Source: Macrostomum hystrix | Taxonomy: Eukaryota; Platyhelminthes; Macrostomidae | Assembly (NCBI GenBank): GCA_950097015.1 | Contig: CATNEN010000038.1 | Coordinates: 27,744,501 to 27,808,500, forward strand | Direction of reading: 5' to 3' | DNA length: 64,000 nucleotides | Part shown: one piece after another, positions 35,387 through 47,318 of the stretch | Layout: every line of letters begins with the position of its first letter | Position numbering within the stretch: the first letter of the stretch is position 1 | Notes under the pieces: model-generated | What the model was told of the DNA's origin: nothing | The model's database searches: none | Seen by the model: the letters and a program-made list of their open reading frames with translations, nothing else | Translations under genes and position numbers: made by a program

Positions 35387-36985
35387 TTGCTTTTGTCGCG
35401 CTATGTGGAACAGTGGACATGCAAAACGGAACGGCCCATGGTGGAATTCTATGGCCAAGCGTTTGAATTCACACGAGAAAGAAGCCATAGACAACTCAAT
35501 TTGTCATGCTATGTGGAACGATGAGCCAGAATAGAAGGAACGATTTTAGTTTTTCAGAGACAAGAACACGCTTTCATTTTCTTTCGTTTGATCAGTTAAG
35601 CAATAATGGCGCCCCAAATTGCTGTACGTGATCGACGTACAGCGCATCGTCGCCGCCTTGCACCGTGGACTGTCGATGAAGGATGTGTCAGTCTTGTTAG
35701 GAGTATCCAAAACTTCTGTTCAGCGTATTCGGTCAACATTCGAACAAGCTGCATGGCAGGTTGGAAGCTTTGCCTCGTGGAGGATGCAAGGAAGCAAACT
35801 GCAAAATGGACGCAAAGATGCGAGATTTTTTACAACATGAGGTGCAGCGAAATCCCTTTCAAACGCTAAAGTCAATGGCTGAGAAGCTGATCGGACGCTT
35901 TCCTGACAAGCCACAGGTGAGCCTTAAAACAATTGATCGAACAATGGATGGTTTGCTCTTTACGGTCAAACTTGCTACCAAGGGGACGGATATATTCACC
36001 TAAACACCAACCGAGTCGAAAGCCTGGACGCCAGAAGCGAATACGCTAACTTCATGCTCCACTTAGCTCCAGGAGTTCACACTGTCTACTTAGATGAGAC
36101 CGGTTTTAACTTGTGGACCCGGAGGTCGTAGGGCAGGTCGGCTCGTGGACACCAAGTGTTCGCAAGGATTCGGCACGGTGACAACCCAGAGGGGTCCTAA
36201 CGTTACGGTTTGCATGGCAATTTCGTCGGAGTTCCGGTTGGTGCATTATGTCATCCAGAGAGGGGCCAAACGCAGCAAAGGTTTCAAGAATTTTTAGACC
36301 ACCTAGCAGACCGCTGCCATCAACTGGACCCTACCGGAAACTGGGTAATTTTTATGGATGGCCCAAATTTTCATCGTGGTGTGGAGATCCGAGAGAACCA
36401 TCGGGACAGAATTGTGACACGAATCCTACCCCCGTATTCACCATTTCTAAACCCGACCGAATTTGCTGCGTTGAAGTCAAATCTCAAGAACCGTTTGGCG
36501 GAAGCCGGCATGGTTGAGAATGAGCAAGTTTGAACAGAAGGAGTGACACTTAAGCAGTGGAGATTCATGCTACTTGAACGAGAGGCGACTGAAGCTGTTG
36601 GTCAAGCAATCACTGCGGACAAGTGCGCTGGCTGGGAGCTGCGCTGCAATCGATTGTTTGGATTGGGTTTGAGGCGACATCTGTTTTAGGGGTTGAAATT
36701 TTTTAACTTTGATGTTTCAATTGCAGACTTAAAATATGATTTATTGGAATGCAACTCTGAAAAATGTTCTGTTTCTGCTTAATTTCATTCTTTCTGCAAA
36801 TAAAATCTAAAATCGTTCCTTCTATTCTGGCTCATCGTTCCACATAGCATGACAAATTGTCTTGCATCAATTGCATGAGTTGTCTATGGCTTACTTTCTT
36901 TTGTGAGTTCAAACGCTCGGCCATAGAATTCCATGGGCCGTTCCGTTTTGCATGCCCACTGTTCCACATAGTGCGAAAAATACAA
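35387..36985 (+). mobile_element. Tc1/mariner-type (IS630 superfamily) element inserted at TA
   Basis: 1,599 bp between duplicated TA dinucleotides (35385-35386 and 36986-36987). The terminal inverted repeats are about 165 bp and imperfect: the left carries CTATGTGGAACAGTGGACATG and AGCCAGAATAGAAGGAACGA, the right the inverse of both. Removing the element rejoins the 47-bp minisatellite exactly (AAGTA|CATGTAGG). Confidence 0.9.
35606..36533 (+). pseudogene. Broken Tc1/mariner-type transposase
   Basis: Pieces in different frames make one transposase. 35619-35840 has a helix-turn-helix (RIVAALHRGLSMKDVSVLLG). 35761-36003 continues with a second helical domain (FQTLKSMAEKLIG) to an in-frame TAA. 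About 36001-36130 carries the first catalytic Asp (YLDETGFNLWTRR). 36210-36533 has the second (NWVIFMDGPNFH) and PPYSPFLNPTE with the final acid. Frameshifts and at least two stops separate them, so the copy is dead unless rescued in trans. Confidence 0.8.
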
Positions 36986-36989
36986 TACA

Positions 36990-38779
36990 TGTAGGATGAC
37001 TCTGAGTAAGTGAGTTAAGTGAAGTGGTAAAAAGCTTCGTACATATGTATATGGCAAATTCTTAACAAAATGTTTTTTGGGTGGCGTAAGGGTGAACGAT
37101 ATGCTGACGATGGCGGGCCAATCGTTGAAATTGCGTGAGCCGAAGTGAATAATTTCGACAAAGTAAGTTAAAAATCACTTTGACATGTCTACGCTCTTAT
37201 AATGTGCCCTGGGCATTCACGCTTGTCACGATGCCCAAGCACACTAATACGAGCATTTTAATTTAATTGCGTACACGCACGATGACTCAGTTTAAGTCAT
37301 CGTGAGGCAGATAACAGGTAACTGTCTGCCTGTCTCGCTTGACCTTGGAGCATGTGCACCTATGTCTGTTAGTTTGATGCGAATCTGCGGGGCTTCAGCC
37401 TCTCCCCCGCGCTGTCAGTATTTAAGAGGGCTTTCAGCCTGTGTGCCAGCGCGCTTTTTGACACCTTCTGCTGCGTGTTGCTTTTCGAGTCTGCATTTCT
37501 AAAACTGGTGCCGCTGGTTATTTTAGCGCCAAATAAATGTTCGCTTTAACTGTCCGGCCTCGTCCTATCGGTTGTTCGTGCCATGCATTTCTGCTGCTTG
37601 GACTACATCCTCTGGGAGTTAGCATTTTTTTGGGTTATTGCGATACCAAAATATTAATTTGTAAGTACTTTTACCTGATTGAAATGTGGTTCCAATCATC
37701 AAGGACAATTTATAATTGGACGAATCAACCAACGATTCATAATTTAAGCTTACGCTCGTAGTCCTTCTGGTATAATTGGCACGTTCTAGAACCGAAAAAA
37801 AGAAAGAAATCGGATGAATAAAACTTTATACAGACCTAAAATTTTATTCGCCGTTAATTAATTTCCGTTAAACACACAATCAGATATACAATTTATTTGG
37901 CTTTTAACCGTTTCCTTAAAAAAATCGCAGCAAGGAAAGCAATCCAATATACATTCATGATTGAAGTAACAAAAATGGAGATATTTTTGACTTACCATGA
38001 GCCTTAGATTTAATAAATAATGAACATAGCTTTGATTCTCATCAAAACGTGTCGTCTTTCCACAAGCTCTCTAAGACATCAGCGATCACGGTAGGTTCTA
38101 GATCAACTGAACTCAATTTGTAACAAAAACTGGGTAACTATCCTTTCTATATATTATGGATCAGAGAAACCATTCAAACAATCATAGGCATGCAATGTAA
38201 GGGGCGTAAGGAACAATTACGAGAATTTAGTTGGGCACAGGACGGAACCGGTATAAATGTAACAATTACTTGCTACGTTAAGCTACGCTTGTTTCTATGG
38301 TATTTATATAATGCCTCGAATTTAGTCTATTATACAATTAAAAAATAGCTAGAAGTACAACGTTCAGAAACAACACAAATATAAGTAGGGAGATACGAGA
38401 AGTTATACGAGAAGATACAAGAACCTGAAGTACAATAAGCTTGACTGATTTGCAAATACATAAGTGAACTGCATGTACATTACTAAACAAGAACAGCATT
38501 AAAAAGAATTTCTGAGCATAAGATTATAGCTTATCCTGTGCAAGTAACGTGACTTTAATCAACTGCGCTTGTAAGTGCCACAGATAACCTAAAGCCACAG
38601 CCACACTGCTGCTCTGAACATTTTTGCTGCCTATCGCTAGCTCGTACGTACGCGTTTTCTTAGCACATACATGTGTAAGTTAAACTGGTCTGGGAATCCA
38701 GAGCACATATGTCATTCACAAGTAAGTCAGAGAAAAAGAAGTGCAGACCCGACAACGCAGTGCATTAAGAGAACTGAAT
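36990..38779. other. KDZ-internal stretch with an LTR-like promoter/polyA module
   Basis: Starts with the rest of the interrupted minisatellite unit. Around 37203-37560, TGTCACGATGCCC, a TATTTAAG TATA-like motif (about 37421) and AATAAA (about 37531) are spaced as in a solo LTR, but I could not find a matching target duplication. 37600-38779 holds no recognised gene. Confidence 0.3.
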
Positions 38780-41700
38780 TCATTCAGTGTCTGTGTCATC
38801 ATCCGATGCTGAAAGAACAGGAAGGAATGAAATAATAGTACGAAAAGCTATTTATAGCACAATGTAAAGCAGTACGAGCGACAAATCACGCGCGCATATT
38901 CGACAATTTGTTGCCTGTGTGGGCAACAAAAACATAATAAAGTGAGCCCGAAATAATCTAGTCTAAAGTGATGAGATACAAACACTTTCAATCTTTACAA
39001 CCTTCTGAAACTATCATACCATAACATGGACATGGTCGCCGAATCGTTTTTAAAAATTGGCAATTTTTACTTACCGGAGTCACTCATAGAGTAAACGTCA
39101 CACGTTTCTTCGTCAAGAGCCACAGAGCCGACTGCCTCCATCGCCAGTATGTTGGTGTCTTGAACCAGGGTTTTTTCTGATGGAAAGGCGGTGACATGCC
39201 GATGAAGAAGTCGACTGAGACCGATGAGCCGATTGTAAAGCACAGGAGAGTTATAATGACTTGAGGCAATGCGCGCCCAGGTTTGCTGAATGGCCCGAAG
39301 TAGAAAGCGGGTGGAGCGTCGAACTTCACACTCCACAATGGCTATCTCCTCTTTAGCTCGAAGGCGCATATGATATAGACGATAGGCAACCATCTGCGAC
39401 GTTGTATTTGCGTCCAATTGGCTAAGATTAGCTGTTTTAAAGCCTTCAGCTGCAAAGCTCGTAAAATCTTCTAGACTAAGTGGAGGCTCAGAAGATAGGC
39501 TAGAGTTGAAGCGACGAACTATGATCTCGCGTTTTTTATCGATTGCTTTCTTAGCCGACGCCAAGCGTTTTGCCATTTTCTGACCCCGATCGGTAGCGAC
39601 ATGCTGGGCCAGATATTCCCGCTCTGCGGTTAGTGCAGCTAGATCGTTGATAGCTAACTCACGAGTAGTGCTCACCCGTCTTTGATTAGATGTTGCCATG
39701 ATGGATGCACAAAAGTCTGGCGCCCAAGATTCCACGTACGCCTCAAAAGCAGAAAGCGTCGCTGAAAAAAGTAACGAAAAATTATTGCGGAAAAGCAAGA
39801 GTAAAAAGAGGCTACATTTAATCGAGTGCAAAGCATGCTGTACTAAATTAAAATGTTTTGCTTTTGTGCAAAGTTTATCTGACGAGTTCATACGTGAGAT
39901 TTGATGGCTCGAAGCAAATGCAGTTATCTCATTTTCGATGCGTGCATTGGTCCGCTGGACGTATTTGATGCGCTGCGTCAGCCAGTTAGCTACACGAATT
40001 TAGGCATCGGATGGGATGGTTGTTAAGTTATTAATTGGGATAAAACTTTCACGTGTACAGAATTAGCTGACTTTGATAACTTATTAGCATGAGCGCAAGA
40101 GAAAGAGGTCAAGAAGCACAAGATGCAAAACTTCCCGCAAAAGCATTTCCGGTTCATTTATAAACTACAAGTAGCTGGTATTGCCTTACTGATGTTGACG
40201 ATTAATTCGAAGTTCATGTCAGCAGCTAAAGTGTTTAAAAATCGACGTCTATTGACGTGAGTCATCTCCTTCGTTTGTGCGGAAAAACGCCGTAAATAGC
40301 TCCACAGTCGTTCGCAACCTTCGCCGTCTGTAAGACCGACATCCGGTTTGAAGCGTACGCCGTTTGTTAGCTGGCACGGCCATGAATGTCCGTAGGCATG
40401 CATTGCAGGCACTACGAAAGCAATTTGAGAATCCCGAAATGTAGCTTTCAGCTTGCATGCAATGTCATATGAGACAATAATGCGAGCCGCTGGGTTGCGT
40501 GCCACAGCTGTCTTCACTGATGCCACAGCGTAGTTGAGTCTAAGATGGAGTAGTTCGGATTGGCTAGCAAGTAAGTCCAGTGCATAGTACATTAAGTTTA
40601 AAGTTTCTGCGACCAACCCCAAACTTAATGTGGCTTTGCCTTGTAGCGGCTCATGACTAGCCGTTAGGATGCATTACCACTCTGCCAATGATCAGAAAAA
40701 ATGAAAAATGAAAATTCCTAACTAAAACTAAACTCTTAATCACATTACCGTTCTCCACTTGTAATCATATCCGAAAGCGTTAATATTGACTCGTGGCGGC
40801 AAGATGCAGCAAACAGGCCAAAGACATCCAAATTTGTTTTGTCTCTTGCCGTGACGAGCTGCTGACCTCTTTCACCTGCTTTCCAATTAGGACAACTCTG
40901 AGCATTGACTTGAAAGTCACCGGACATGTCTGCTTCCACAAAGTAGCTATTGGTGTCGTGCTCAGGAAAAGATGAAAGGCCGGCAGAGGCTCTGTGCCGC
41001 ATTCCGAAGCAGCCGTCGAGCTGAACAATCAATGGAGCCGACAAGGTATCTTGGCATTCGGACTAAACAGAGATTAGGAATGGTTAAAAAAATTATTTTG
41101 ACTAAAAAAGCAATACAATACACGATGGAGCACTGTTTGGAGAAAGTGGGGCAAAACTTGACGAAATTTCGAGGCTCCTATAAATTACATTTCGCACATG
41201 TGAATATTTACAATACCCATGATTAGATATAAGAGAAGGAAAAATGCTAATTCTTCGACTTAAACCGTATAGCAAGCTGGACAATTGGTCTCTCCATCCC
41301 ACTGAATTGAACTCAAAAGCTGGCGAAAAGCAGTCATTGAGCCGAAAGTATTCAGCGGCCGGTATAGATTCATCTGAAATAAAAAAGCTTGATAACATAT
41401 ACTACCTGTAATAATAATAATGTTAGCAGGAGGGCTGTGGGCAATGGCACATCATTTGGTGACACTAGACCTGCAGCCAGCGAGGAGGCAATTCTGCCCA
41501 TTCCGCTGACTCCTGAGCACACACGCACACAGATACCGTACGCAGGCACACACTCACACAGAGGTGTACATCTGCCCTGACTTTTTCATCGTCAGGCGGT
41601 GTACATTTTCTCTGTGCGTTGGAGGTTGGCCCTCATGGGCGTAAATTGCACGACAAGCCCCCAAGCCTTCTCTCCGCGGCTGCACCTCAAATTAATGTGG

Positions 41701-43521
41701 CCTTGCTCGCGGAATCGAGCTCAGGGACCGTGGTGCGAGAGGCAAACGCGTTAACCGCTCTGCCACTCACCCCCTCATATACTACCTATAAAAACATCAA
41801 GCATCAAAACATTTTGCATTGAATTCTGTCACCAAATAAATTTGGCTCCAAGAGTATACAGGTACCAAAACTTCCTGACTTAACGTGCATGTAGACAAAA
41901 AAATTACTTCATCGTACCCCTTGTCGGCCCCACATAGGCGATCTGAAAGATGCCATGGCACAACAAGCACTTTGTAGGGAGCCTGCACACTTTTTGTTGA
42001 TAGCGATAAGCTGTAAAAGGAGCTTGAAAGAGGCAGCAGTAACGCGAATCGCCAGATCTGGTTCAGCTTGCAGCGGCCAGAATCCATGGCGAACCAGTGA
42101 TGCGCGGATGTTGCTGCAATTACATACTTCTAAAGAAGCATCGAATTCGTCGCCTGAAATTGTGTTATGAAATTTGATTGGATTTCAGCGTAATGTATAT
42201 GTATATGATGTATGAGGTGGAGCGAGTGTATGTTGTGTATATGTTGTATCTCAATATCAGCACGATCTAGGATTAGAAACTAAGGGTGAGCTGCCGACAG
42301 CACAGCCACAGCCATTGCGTAGCGCATTTGAAGATTCACAAAATTAATCCCAGACAATGCTAGCACTCATTTAACAGCTGGGTGAACTGAAGCAATGCAG
42401 AGTTAAGTGTTGTGCTAATAGACAAAAAGTTTACAGTAAAATCAGGAATCGAACCTCGACCTTCAAGCCCTGAGTCGGACATTATAAACTACAAACCCAC
42501 ATGTCGGTAAGAAAGCAAGAAGGTTTTCCGCTTTAAAAGGTTTTAAAAAAGTAATTTGGCCCTGTACAAATAGTGATAAAAATCGTATAGGCATTTACTT
42601 ACCATTGTCATCAAAAATAAACACTTGCTTGACAAACGATGATCCCAAGCACGAGCATCGACGTTTCAGCACAGCGGGAGCTGTCAGTGGAACGTAAACA
42701 AGACCCTGTTGGAAGTAGTAAATTAAAAAATACAAACAATTCTGAATTCTGAGAATAAAAATGCAAATGATACAGTGAAAACACTGTAAAAAATACAATA
42801 GTATAGTGTATTGATAAACTAATCTTAAATGTCATAAAAATCATTCAAAGTGCACCGAAAGCCAAAACTGTAAAGGCTCGTTCACACTGCCATGAAATGA
42901 AGTGACTCGTTTTGGTGTACACCTACTTTGTGGTAAAATGAATGGGAATTAAGAAAGTAAATTACTGTGTTCTAGCCTACGTTTGATGGCAGTATGAGCC
43001 AACTTTAAAGCTTACATTCCACTGTTCCGCCACGTGCGGAGGATGATGTTTGTGTTGTTCGTCAAGGCAATTACGGCAGACTTGCAGTAAGTGGCATGCA
43101 CTGCACCGAAACGGCGCCTCATGTGTTTTACACTTTACGCAGTTGCCTAATGGGCTAAAAAAATCGCAGATTGCTGACTCTGCATCGCGCTGGCTATCTG
43201 ACCATGCCTTGGTAGCACGATTGATACGATCCTGATATTGTGTGTTGCCACACAGGGGTGGTGAAGCAGAACTGAATGAAAGGTGTTCTTCGGCACTGGG
43301 GGCAGATTCTTGATCATGTGGTCGTTGCGGCGGTCTGTGAAGGTTTTTTATACGCTAAAAACTTACAATTCTGTACATTTACGCGCAACGTACACTTTCC
43401 GTAATCACAGAACTTACAAAGAGCTAGTACCATCAACCGTTATCTTTCGCCTGCTAGCTCGCTGACCAGGTGTGTAGTGTCTTACTTTAAAGTGCAACTC
43501 AGTAACTTTTGCACGCAGCAT
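38780..43521 (-). CDS. KDZ-family transposase
   Basis: Minus-strand exons: 43418-43521 (ATG at 43521), 43016-43334, 42603-42705, about 41940-42153, 41266-41373, 40749-41062, 40190-40623, 39075-39761, 38780-38808. All junctions agree in phase except exon 4 to the 41266-41373 exon, where a small exon may be missing. Exon 2 has the CxC-type zinc cluster (CVKCKTHEAPFRCSAC, VCRNCLDEQHKHHPPH). Then come GFWP, NCPACYT, the first catalytic Asp in VQLDGCFG, FGLFAASCRHESI with SDMITSGE, the second Asp in SYDIACK, and HAYGHSWPCQ...GLTDGEGCERLW with the catalytic Glu. The C-terminal exons add a coiled coil and an acidic tail (SDDDTDTE). It should cut and join the element's ends. No internal stops seen; likely recently active. 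Confidence 0.88.
41397..41787 (-). mobile_element. Complete tRNA-derived SINE (41408-41776) with 11-bp target duplication
   Basis: Flanked by ATATACTACCT at 41397-41407 and 41777-41787. Minus-strand head: GAGTGGCAGAGCGGTTAACG (A box) and GAGCTCGATTCC (B box, about 41711-41722); tail at the low-coordinate end is (ATT)n. It lies in a KDZ transposase intron, only about 22 bp upstream of the acceptor of the exon at 41266-41373, in the same transcriptional direction. The intact duplication makes it the best reference copy in the window. Confidence 0.9.
42430..42485 (-). other. tRNA-like T-arm motif
   Basis: The minus strand reads GGCTTGAAGGTCGAGGTTCGATTCC, with a good B box (GGTTCGATTCC). A near copy is at 61885-61920. 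No A box or acceptor stem was found, so probably a remnant of another tRNA-derived repeat. Confidence 0.3.
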
Positions 43522-43572
43522 ATTGCTAAAAAAATAATGCCTTATGAGTAAACACTAAACAGCGAAAAATGT

Positions 43573-43580
43573 CGATTTAT
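43573..43580 (-). promoter_or_regulatory. Putative TATA box of the KDZ transposase
   Basis: The minus strand reads CTTTTATAAATCG about 55 bp upstream of the transposase start codon, between it and the right inverted arm. Confidence 0.45.
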
Positions 43581-43599
43581 AAAAGGAAGAGCAAGCTTA

Positions 43600-46500
43600 G
43601 CAAGAGGAGGATAGAGGAGGATAGAGCAGGGTGGAGGAGGCTAAAAGAGGCTAGAGGAGGTTGAGGATGGTGGAGGGTAGAGGATAGTGGGGAGGGTAGA
43701 GGAGGGTAGCGGAGGGTAGAGGATGGTTGAAGAGGGTGGAGGGTAGAGGATAGTGGGGAGGGTAGAGGATGGTGGGGAGGATCGACGAGGTTAGAGCAGG
43801 GTAGAGGAGGGTAGAGGAGGGTAGAGCAGGGTAGAGCAGGGTAGGGGAGGGTAGGGGAGGTTAGAGCAGGGTAGAGGATGGTAGGGGAGGTTAGAGCAGG
43901 GTAGAGGATGGTAGGGGAGGTTAGAGCAGGGTAGAGGAGGGTAGAGGATGGTTGATGGTAGTGGAGGGAAGAGGATGGAAGGGGGTAGAGGAGATTAGTG
44001 GATGGCTAGGGAGGGTGGTGGAGGGTAGAGGATGGCGGGGAAGATAGAGGAGGGTAGCGGAGGGTAGAGGATAGTGGGGAGGATCGACGAGGTTAGAGCA
44101 GGGTAGAGAATGGTTGAGGAGGGAAGGGGGTAGAGGAGAGTAAAGACTGGTGAAGGAGGGTAGAGGATGTTGGGGAGGATAGAGAAGGGGAGTGGAGGGT
44201 AGAGGATGGCGGGTAGGAAAGAGAAGGGGAGTGGAGGGTAGAGGATGGCGGGTAGGAAAGAGAAGGGGAGTGGAGGGTAGAGGATGGCGGGGAAGATAGA
44301 GGAGGGTAGAGGAGGGTAGAGAAGGGAAGGGGGTAGAGGAGAGTAGAGGAGGGTAGAGCAGGATAGAGCAGGGTAGAGGAGGGTAGAGGAGGGTAGAGGA
44401 GGGTCGATGGTCGATGGTAGTGGAGAGAAGAGGAGGGAAGGGGGTAGAGGAGAGTAGAGGAGGGTAGAGGAGGGTAGAGAAGGGTAGAGGAGGGTAGAGG
44501 AGGAAAGAGCAGGGAAAGATATAGTAGAGTAGAGTTGAGTAGAGGAGAGTAGAGGAGGGTAGAGGAGGAAAGAGCAGGGAAAGATAGAGTAGAGTAGAGT
44601 TGAGTAGAGGAGAGTAGAGGAGGGTAGAGCAGGGTAGAGGAGGGTAGAGGAGGGTAGAGGATGGTAGTGGAGGGAAGAGGAGGGAAGGGGGTAGAGGAGA
44701 GTAGAGGAGGGTAGAGCAGGGTAGAGCAGGGTAGAGGAGGGTAGAGGAGGTTGAGGTTAGAGGAGGGTAGAGGAGGTTGAGGTTAGAGGAGGGTAGAGGA
44801 GGGTAGAGAAGGGTAGAGGATGGTAGTGGAGAGTACAGGAGGGTAGAGCAGGGTAGAGGAGGGTAGAGGAGGGTAGAGGATGGTCGATGGTCGATGGTAG
44901 TGGAGGGAAGGGGATAGAGGAGAGTAGAGGAGGGTAGAGCAGGGTAGAGGAGGTTAGAGGAGGTTAGAGGAGGTTAGAGGAGGGTAGAGGAGGGTAGAGC
45001 AGGGTAGAGGAGGTTAGAGGAGGTTAGAGCAGGGTAGAGGAGGGTAGAGCAGGGTAGAGGAGGTTAGAGGAGGTTAGAGGAGGGTAGAGAAGGGTAGAGG
45101 AGGGTAGAGGAGGTTAGAGGAGGGTAGAGCAGGGTAGAGCAGGGTAGAGGAGGGTAGAGGAGGTTAGAGGAGGTTAGAGGAGGGTAGAGGAGGGTAGAGC
45201 AGGGTAGAGCAGGGTAGAGGAGGGTAGAGGAGGTTAGAGGAGGTTAGAGGAGGGTAGAGGAGGGTAGAGCAGGGTAGAGGAGGGTAGAGGAGGTTGAGGT
45301 TAGAGGAGGGTAGAGGAGGTTGAGGTTAGAGGAGGGTAGAGGAGGGTAGAGAAGGGTAGAGGATGGTAGTGGAGAGTAGAGGAGGGTAGAGCAGGGTAGA
45401 GGAGGGTACAGAGGAGGGTAGAGGATGGTCGATGGTCGATGGTAGTGGAGGGAAGGGGATAGAGGAGAGTAGAGGAGGGTAGAGCAGGGTAGAGGAGGTT
45501 AGAGGAGGTTAGAGGAGGTTAGAGGAGGGTAGAGCAGGGTAGAGGAGGTTAGAGGAGGTTAGAGGAGGGTAGAGGAGGGTAGAGCAGGGTAGAGGAGGTT
45601 AGAGGAGGTTAGAGGAGGGTAGAGAAGGGTAGAGGAGGGTAGAGGAGGTTAGAGGAGGGTAGAGCAGGGTAGAGCAGGGTAGAGGAGGGTAGAGGAGGTT
45701 AGAGGAGGTTAGAGGAGGGTAGAGGAGGGTAGAGCAGGGTAGAGCAGGGTAGAGGAGGGTAGAGGAGGTTAGAGGAGGTTAGAGGAGGGTAGAGGAGGGT
45801 AGAGCAGGGTAGAGGAGGTTAGAGGAGGTTAGAGGAGGTTAGAGGAGGGTAGAGCAGGGTAGAGGAGGTTAGAGGAGGTTAGAGGAGGGTAGAGGAGGGT
45901 AGAGCAGGGTAGAGGAGGTTAGAGGAGGTTAGAGGAGGGTAGAGAAGGGTAGAGGAGGGTAGAGGAGGTTAGAGGAGGGTAGAGCAGGGTAGAGCAGGGT
46001 AGAGGAGGGTAGAGGAGGTTAGAGGAGGTTAGAGGAGGGTAGAGGAGGGTAGAGCAGGGTAGAGCAGGGTAGAGGAGGGTAGAGGAGGTTAGAGGAGGTT
46101 AGAGGAGGGTAGAGGAGGGTAGAGCAGGGTAGAGCAGGGTAAAGGAGGGTAGAGGAGGTTAGAGGAGGTTATAGGAGGGTAGAAGAGGGTAGAGAAGGGT
46201 AGAGGATGGTAGTGGAGAGAAGAGGTTAGAGCAGAGTAGAGGAGGGTAGAGGATAGTAGTAAAGGGAAGAGGAGTAGAGGGAAGAGGGAAGGGTGTAGAG
46301 GAGAGTAGAGGATGGTGAAGGAGGGTAAAGGATGGTGGGGAGGATAGTGAAGGGTAGTGGAGGGTAGAGGATGGCAGGGAAGATAGAGGAGAGTAGTGGA
46401 GGGTAGAGGATGGTTGAGGAGGGCGGAGGCTAGAGGAGAGTAGGAAAGCCTTTAGGATAGTAACTAGCTAGCTGGCAATAATGTTTCTTTTTATTTTGCT

Positions 46501-47318
46501 AGTAGACATAATAGATTTACAAGACATAATAGATCAGGAGCTAGATCAATATAATTATATACATTTTGTCAGTCAATAAAAAGAACATTTATATAGGTAG
46601 GGACCTAGCTATTTTTAGGTATTTAGGTATATCAAAACATTTTTCATATCAATAGCTACCAAGAGAATTTCATTTAGACTAGTCAGTTTATTTAAATACT
46701 GGTGTACTTGCATTGAATCTAGTTATATTTGTCAGGCCATTGATTATCAATTGTGAAAGTGGTTTTGAAGTAGGCTATAATGCTGTATAGCAGTTATATA
46801 TATATATATATATAGGCCTATATATATATACACTAAACATATTTTAGCTAGGCTACACAGTACACAGAAGCACATAAGCAAGCTATACCTAAAGCTATAG
46901 TCGATATATGATATATAATTTTTTGCTATTGTCTAATATCCTTTTGAATAGTCATATTCAACTAGCTCAGCCTAGCTACTATTAGTGCTAGTACTAAAAA
47001 TAGAATTAGCAACAGCCAATTCCAATTATACGATAGCCTAATTGTATAATTACTGGCTTAAGCTTTCACTAGCCTAAACATTATGTTAGATTAGTTGTCC
47101 TGTTGCGAAACTTATTTAACATAAGCAGCATGCTTTATATTTATATTTCAGCACGTATTTATATATAGCAGCACGTTCGACGTTTGCCCCACATAAAAGC
47201 GTTGTATTGGCTTTGAAAGCTATAAGCTGCGCGTATCAATACGCCGCTGCGCGCAGAGTACCGCTTTGTAGGCTCGTGTTGTAACGCAGATTTGGCTTTA
47301 CGGAGTGTAACACGGGTG
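43600..47318. repeat. Right inverted arm of the KDZ element: 10-bp purine-rich array plus 860 bp unique
   Basis: 43600-46457 is the inverse of the left array: GAGGGTAGAG / GAGGTTAGAG / GCAGGGTAGA decamers, with TCGATGGTCGATGGTAGTGG inserts. 46458-47318 is the inverse of 25481-26340. The array part is about 0.7 kb shorter than on the left, so copy number has drifted between arms while the outer 860 bp stayed matched. Confidence 0.93.
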
